Below, piece by piece: positions 5,985 to 7,859 of a DNA stretch of 7,859 nucleotides. This stretch comes from Giesbergeria sp. (lineage in GTDB: Bacteria > Pseudomonadota > Gammaproteobacteria > Burkholderiales > Burkholderiaceae_C). The notes beneath the pieces were generated by a model, which was given only the letters and a program-made list of their open reading frames with translations, did no database searches and was not told the DNA's origin. A program made the position numbers and the translations under genes. The stretch is taken from contig JAUYGP010000365.1 of assembly GCA_030690515.1 (NCBI GenBank), forward strand, positions 1-7,859, read 5' to 3'. Within the stretch, counting starts at the first letter, position 1; every line of letters begins with the position of its first letter.

Positions 5985-7187
5985 ATGACCCAAGCCTTCA
6001 TCTGCGACGCCATCCGCACCCCCATCGGCCGCTACGGCGGCGCCCTCAGTTCGGTGCGCACCGACGACCTGGGCGCCATCCCCCTCAAGGCGCTGATGGA
6101 GCGCAACCCCGGCGTGGACTGGGCCTCCGTTACCGACGTGCTCTATGGCTGTGCCAACCAGGCGGGCGAAGACAACCGCAACGTCGCCCACATGGCCAGC
6201 CTGCTTGCCGGCCTGCCCGTGGAAGTGCCCGGCGCCACCATCAACCGCCTGTGCGGCTCCGGCCTGGACGCCGTGGGCACGGCCGCGCGCGCCATCAAGG
6301 CCGGTGAAGCCGGCCTCATGATCGCCGGCGGCGTGGAAAGCATGAGCCGCGCCCCCTTCGTCATGCCCAAGGCGGAAAGCGCCTTCTCGCGCAGCAACGC
6401 CGTCTACGACACCACCATCGGCTGGCGCTTCGTCAACAAGCTCATGAAAGAGAAGTACGGCGTCGACTCCATGCCCGAAACCGCCGAGAACGTCGCCCAG
6501 GAGTTCAAGATCGAACGCGAAGCGCAAGACCGCATGGCGCTGCGCAGCCAGTTGAACGCCGTGGCCGCCATCCAGGCAGGCCACCTGGCGCGCGAGATCG
6601 TGCCCGTGCACATCCCGCAGAAGAAGGGCGACGCCCTCATCGTCAGCCAGGACGAACACCCGCGCGAGACCAGCCTCGAAGCCCTGGCCAAGCTCAAGGG
6701 CGTCGTGCGCCCGGACGGCAGCGTCACCGCCGGCAACGCCTCGGGCGTGAACGACGGCGCCTGCGCCCTGCTGCTGGCGAGCGAAGCCAGCGCCGCCAAG
6801 AACGGCCTGACCCCGCGCGCCCGCGTGGTCGGCATGGCCACCGCCGGTGTGGCGCCGCGCATCATGGGCTTTGGCCCCACGCCCGCCACGCTCAAGGTGC
6901 TGGCGCAGACGGGCCTGACCATCGACCACATGGACGTGATCGAACTCAACGAAGCCTTCGCCGCCCAGGGCCTGGCCGTGCTGCGCGCACTGGGCCTGCA
7001 GGACGACGACGCACGCGTCAACGCCTGGGGCGGCGCCATTGCACTGGGCCACCCGCTGGGGGCCAGCGGCGCGCGCCTGGCGACCACCGCCGTCAACCGC
7101 CTGCACGCCACGGGCGGCAAGTATGCGCTGTGCACCATGTGCATCGGCGTGGGGCAGGGCATTGCCGTTGTTCTGGAGCGGGTGTGA
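5985..7187 (+). CDS. pcaF: 3-oxoadipyl-CoA thiolase (acetyl-CoA acyltransferase, PcaF/PaaJ type)
   Basis: A 400-residue type II thiolase, the same length as PcaF/PaaJ. It opens AFICDAIRTPIGRYGGALSS and has GCANQAGEDNRNVA (55-68), a stretch characteristic of the 3-oxoadipyl-CoA subgroup. The nucleophile Cys90 lies in NRLCGSGLDAV, followed by GGVESMSRAPFV, DTTIGWRFVN and DSMPETAENVA. NEAFAAQ, His356 in GGAIALGHPLG, and the acid/base Cys386 in CTMCIGVGQG complete the active site. The enzyme thiolytically splits 3-oxoadipyl-CoA into succinyl-CoA and acetyl-CoA, the last step of the beta-ketoadipate and phenylacetate routes and of adipate beta-oxidation; a broader beta-ketothiolase role is possible. 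No Shine-Dalgarno is visible before ATG 5985, although the conserved N-terminus supports this start, so translation may depend on coupling to the dehydrogenase stop 30 bases upstream. It runs directly into the ETF-QO gene. Confidence 0.93.
   Translation: MTQAFICDAIRTPIGRYGGALSSVRTDDLGAIPLKALMERNPGVDWASVTDVLYGCANQAGEDNRNVAHMASLLAGLPVEVPGATINRLCGSGLDAVGTAARAIKAGEAGLMIAGGVESMSRAPFVMPKAESAFSRSNAVYDTTIGWRFVNKLMKEKYGVDSMPETAENVAQEFKIEREAQDRMALRSQLNAVAAIQAGHLAREIVPVHIPQKKGDALIVSQDEHPRETSLEALAKLKGVVRPDGSVTAGNASGVNDGACALLLASEASAAKNGLTPRARVVGMATAGVAPRIMGFGPTPATLKVLAQTGLTIDHMDVIELNEAFAAQGLAVLRALGLQDDDARVNAWGGAIALGHPLGASGARLATTAVNRLHATGGKYALCTMCIGVGQGIAVVLERV
7175..7178 (+). promoter_or_regulatory. Shine-Dalgarno-like GGAG before the ETF-QO gene, bearing on its start codon
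   Basis: GGAG inside the thiolase 3' end is five bases before a GTG at 7184 that is in frame with the ETF-QO protein and overlaps the thiolase stop as GTGA (7184-7187). It is 17 bases from the ATG at 7196, too far for normal initiation. It therefore favours the GTG start, or coupled re-initiation at the ATG. Confidence 0.45.
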
Positions 7188-7195
7188 GCAGCGCC

Positions 7196-7859
7196 ATGAC
7201 AAACGAAGAAATCCTCGCTCAATTTGGTCCGCGCGAAGCCATGGAATACGACGTGGTGGTCGTGGGCGGTGGCCCCGGTGGCCTGGCCACGGCCATCCGC
7301 CTCAAGCAGTTGGCGGCTGAACGCGGCCAGGATGTCTCGGTCGTGGTGCTCGAAAAAGGCTCGGAGCCCGGCGCGCACATCCTCTCAGGCGCCATCATGG
7401 ACCCCAAGGCTTTGACCGAGCTGATTCCTGACTGGAAAGAGCGCGGCGCGCCTTTGAACCAGCCAGTGACCGAAGACGCCTACATGTTCCTGAGCGAGCG
7501 CTCGGGCTTTCGTGTGCCCAACATGGTGCTGCCCCCGTTTGCGCACAACCACGGCAACTACATCGTCAGCCTGGGCAACGTCAGCAAATGGATGGCCGAG
7601 CAGGCCGAGGCCCTGGGCGTGGAAATCTTCCCCGGTTTTGCCGCCGCCGAGGTGCTCTACAACGAACAAGGCGCCGTCAAGGGCGTGGCCACCGGCAACA
7701 TGGGCGTGGGCAAGGAAGGTGAACCCACGGGCGACTTCCAGCTGGGCATGGAACTGCACGCCAAGTACACCGTGTTTGCCGAAGGCGCACGCGGCCACCT
7801 GGGCAAGCAGTTGATCGCACGCTACAAGCTCGATGAAAACCGCGACCCCCAAAGCTTTG
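7196..7859 (+). CDS. Electron-transfer flavoprotein:ubiquinone oxidoreductase (ETF-QO), N-terminal part (3' end outside window)
   Basis: An open frame runs off the right edge after 221 codons; the family is usually about 550 residues. An FAD-binding Rossmann motif, VVVVGGGPGGLATAIRL (20-36), is followed by VVVLEKGSEPGAHILSGAI, where Glu53 should bind the FAD ribose and the rest is an ETF-QO hallmark. GNYIVSLGNVSKWMAEQAE (120-138) and FAEGARGHLG (194-203) also match the family. The protein would take electrons from reduced ETF, charged by acyl-CoA dehydrogenases, and reduce ubiquinone at the inner membrane. The 4Fe-4S cysteines lie beyond the window. Two starts are possible: ATG 7196, which gives MTNEEILAQFGP as I remember for related proteins, or GTG 7184, four residues longer, overlapping the thiolase stop and better spaced from GGAG. 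Tight linkage to the thiolase suggests co-translation for CoA-ester oxidation. Confidence 0.92.
   Translation, partial: MTNEEILAQFGPREAMEYDVVVVGGGPGGLATAIRLKQLAAERGQDVSVVVLEKGSEPGAHILSGAIMDPKALTELIPDWKERGAPLNQPVTEDAYMFLSERSGFRVPNMVLPPFAHNHGNYIVSLGNVSKWMAEQAEALGVEIFPGFAAAEVLYNEQGAVKGVATGNMGVGKEGEPTGDFQLGMELHAKYTVFAEGARGHLGKQLIARYKLDENRDPQSF

Noticed and set aside
4830..7202. A 790-codon open frame on the minus strand opposite the dehydrogenase and thiolase genes
   Set aside because: Its product is low-complexity, rich in Gly, Ala, His, Gln and Arg, with no recognisable domain. It mirrors two well-supported plus-strand genes, and GC-rich codon use leaves this antisense frame open by chance.

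Overview
The window is a single-strand (+) stretch of GC-rich bacterial chromosome with little intergenic space. The proteins resemble beta-proteobacterial (Burkholderiales) versions. The only AT-rich gap, ahead of the transporter, carries what looks like an intergenic repeat common in Comamonadaceae, so an Acidovorax-like organism is the best guess. This assignment is from recognition, not from a search.

Layout: (1) the last 66 codons of an enoyl-CoA hydratase (to 202); (2) a 136-bp AT-rich spacer with a repeat-like element; (3) a complete five-gene ABC importer of the hydrophobic/branched-chain amino acid (HAAT) family in the order permease H (339-1190), permease M (1208-2185), ATPase G (2210-2929), ATPase F (2926-3630), periplasmic binding protein (3683-4864); (4) an MDR-superfamily 'zinc-binding' oxidoreductase (4920-5954); (5) a 3-oxoadipyl-CoA thiolase-type enzyme, PcaF/PaaJ (5985-7187); (6) the first 221 codons of an electron-transfer flavoprotein:ubiquinone oxidoreductase (from 7196, or from an upstream GTG at 7184), cut by the window end.

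The genes fit together as uptake plus CoA-ester catabolism. The transporter would bring in a small carboxylate or amino acid. Hydratase and thiolase are beta-oxidation-type steps, with the thiolase resembling the enzymes that release succinyl-CoA and acetyl-CoA from 3-oxoadipyl-CoA. ETF-QO would pass electrons from acyl-CoA dehydrogenases to ubiquinone. The context therefore hints that the 'branched-chain amino acid' transporter may really import an aromatic or dicarboxylic acid, but the sequence alone cannot settle the substrate.

I found no RNA genes, insertion sequences, CRISPR arrays, phage genes or clearly novel system. The window reads as ordinary catabolic chromosome. Points of modest interest are the repeat-like element, two hairpins flanking the binding-protein gene, the absent catalytic-zinc ligands in the dehydrogenase, and the ambiguous ETF-QO start.
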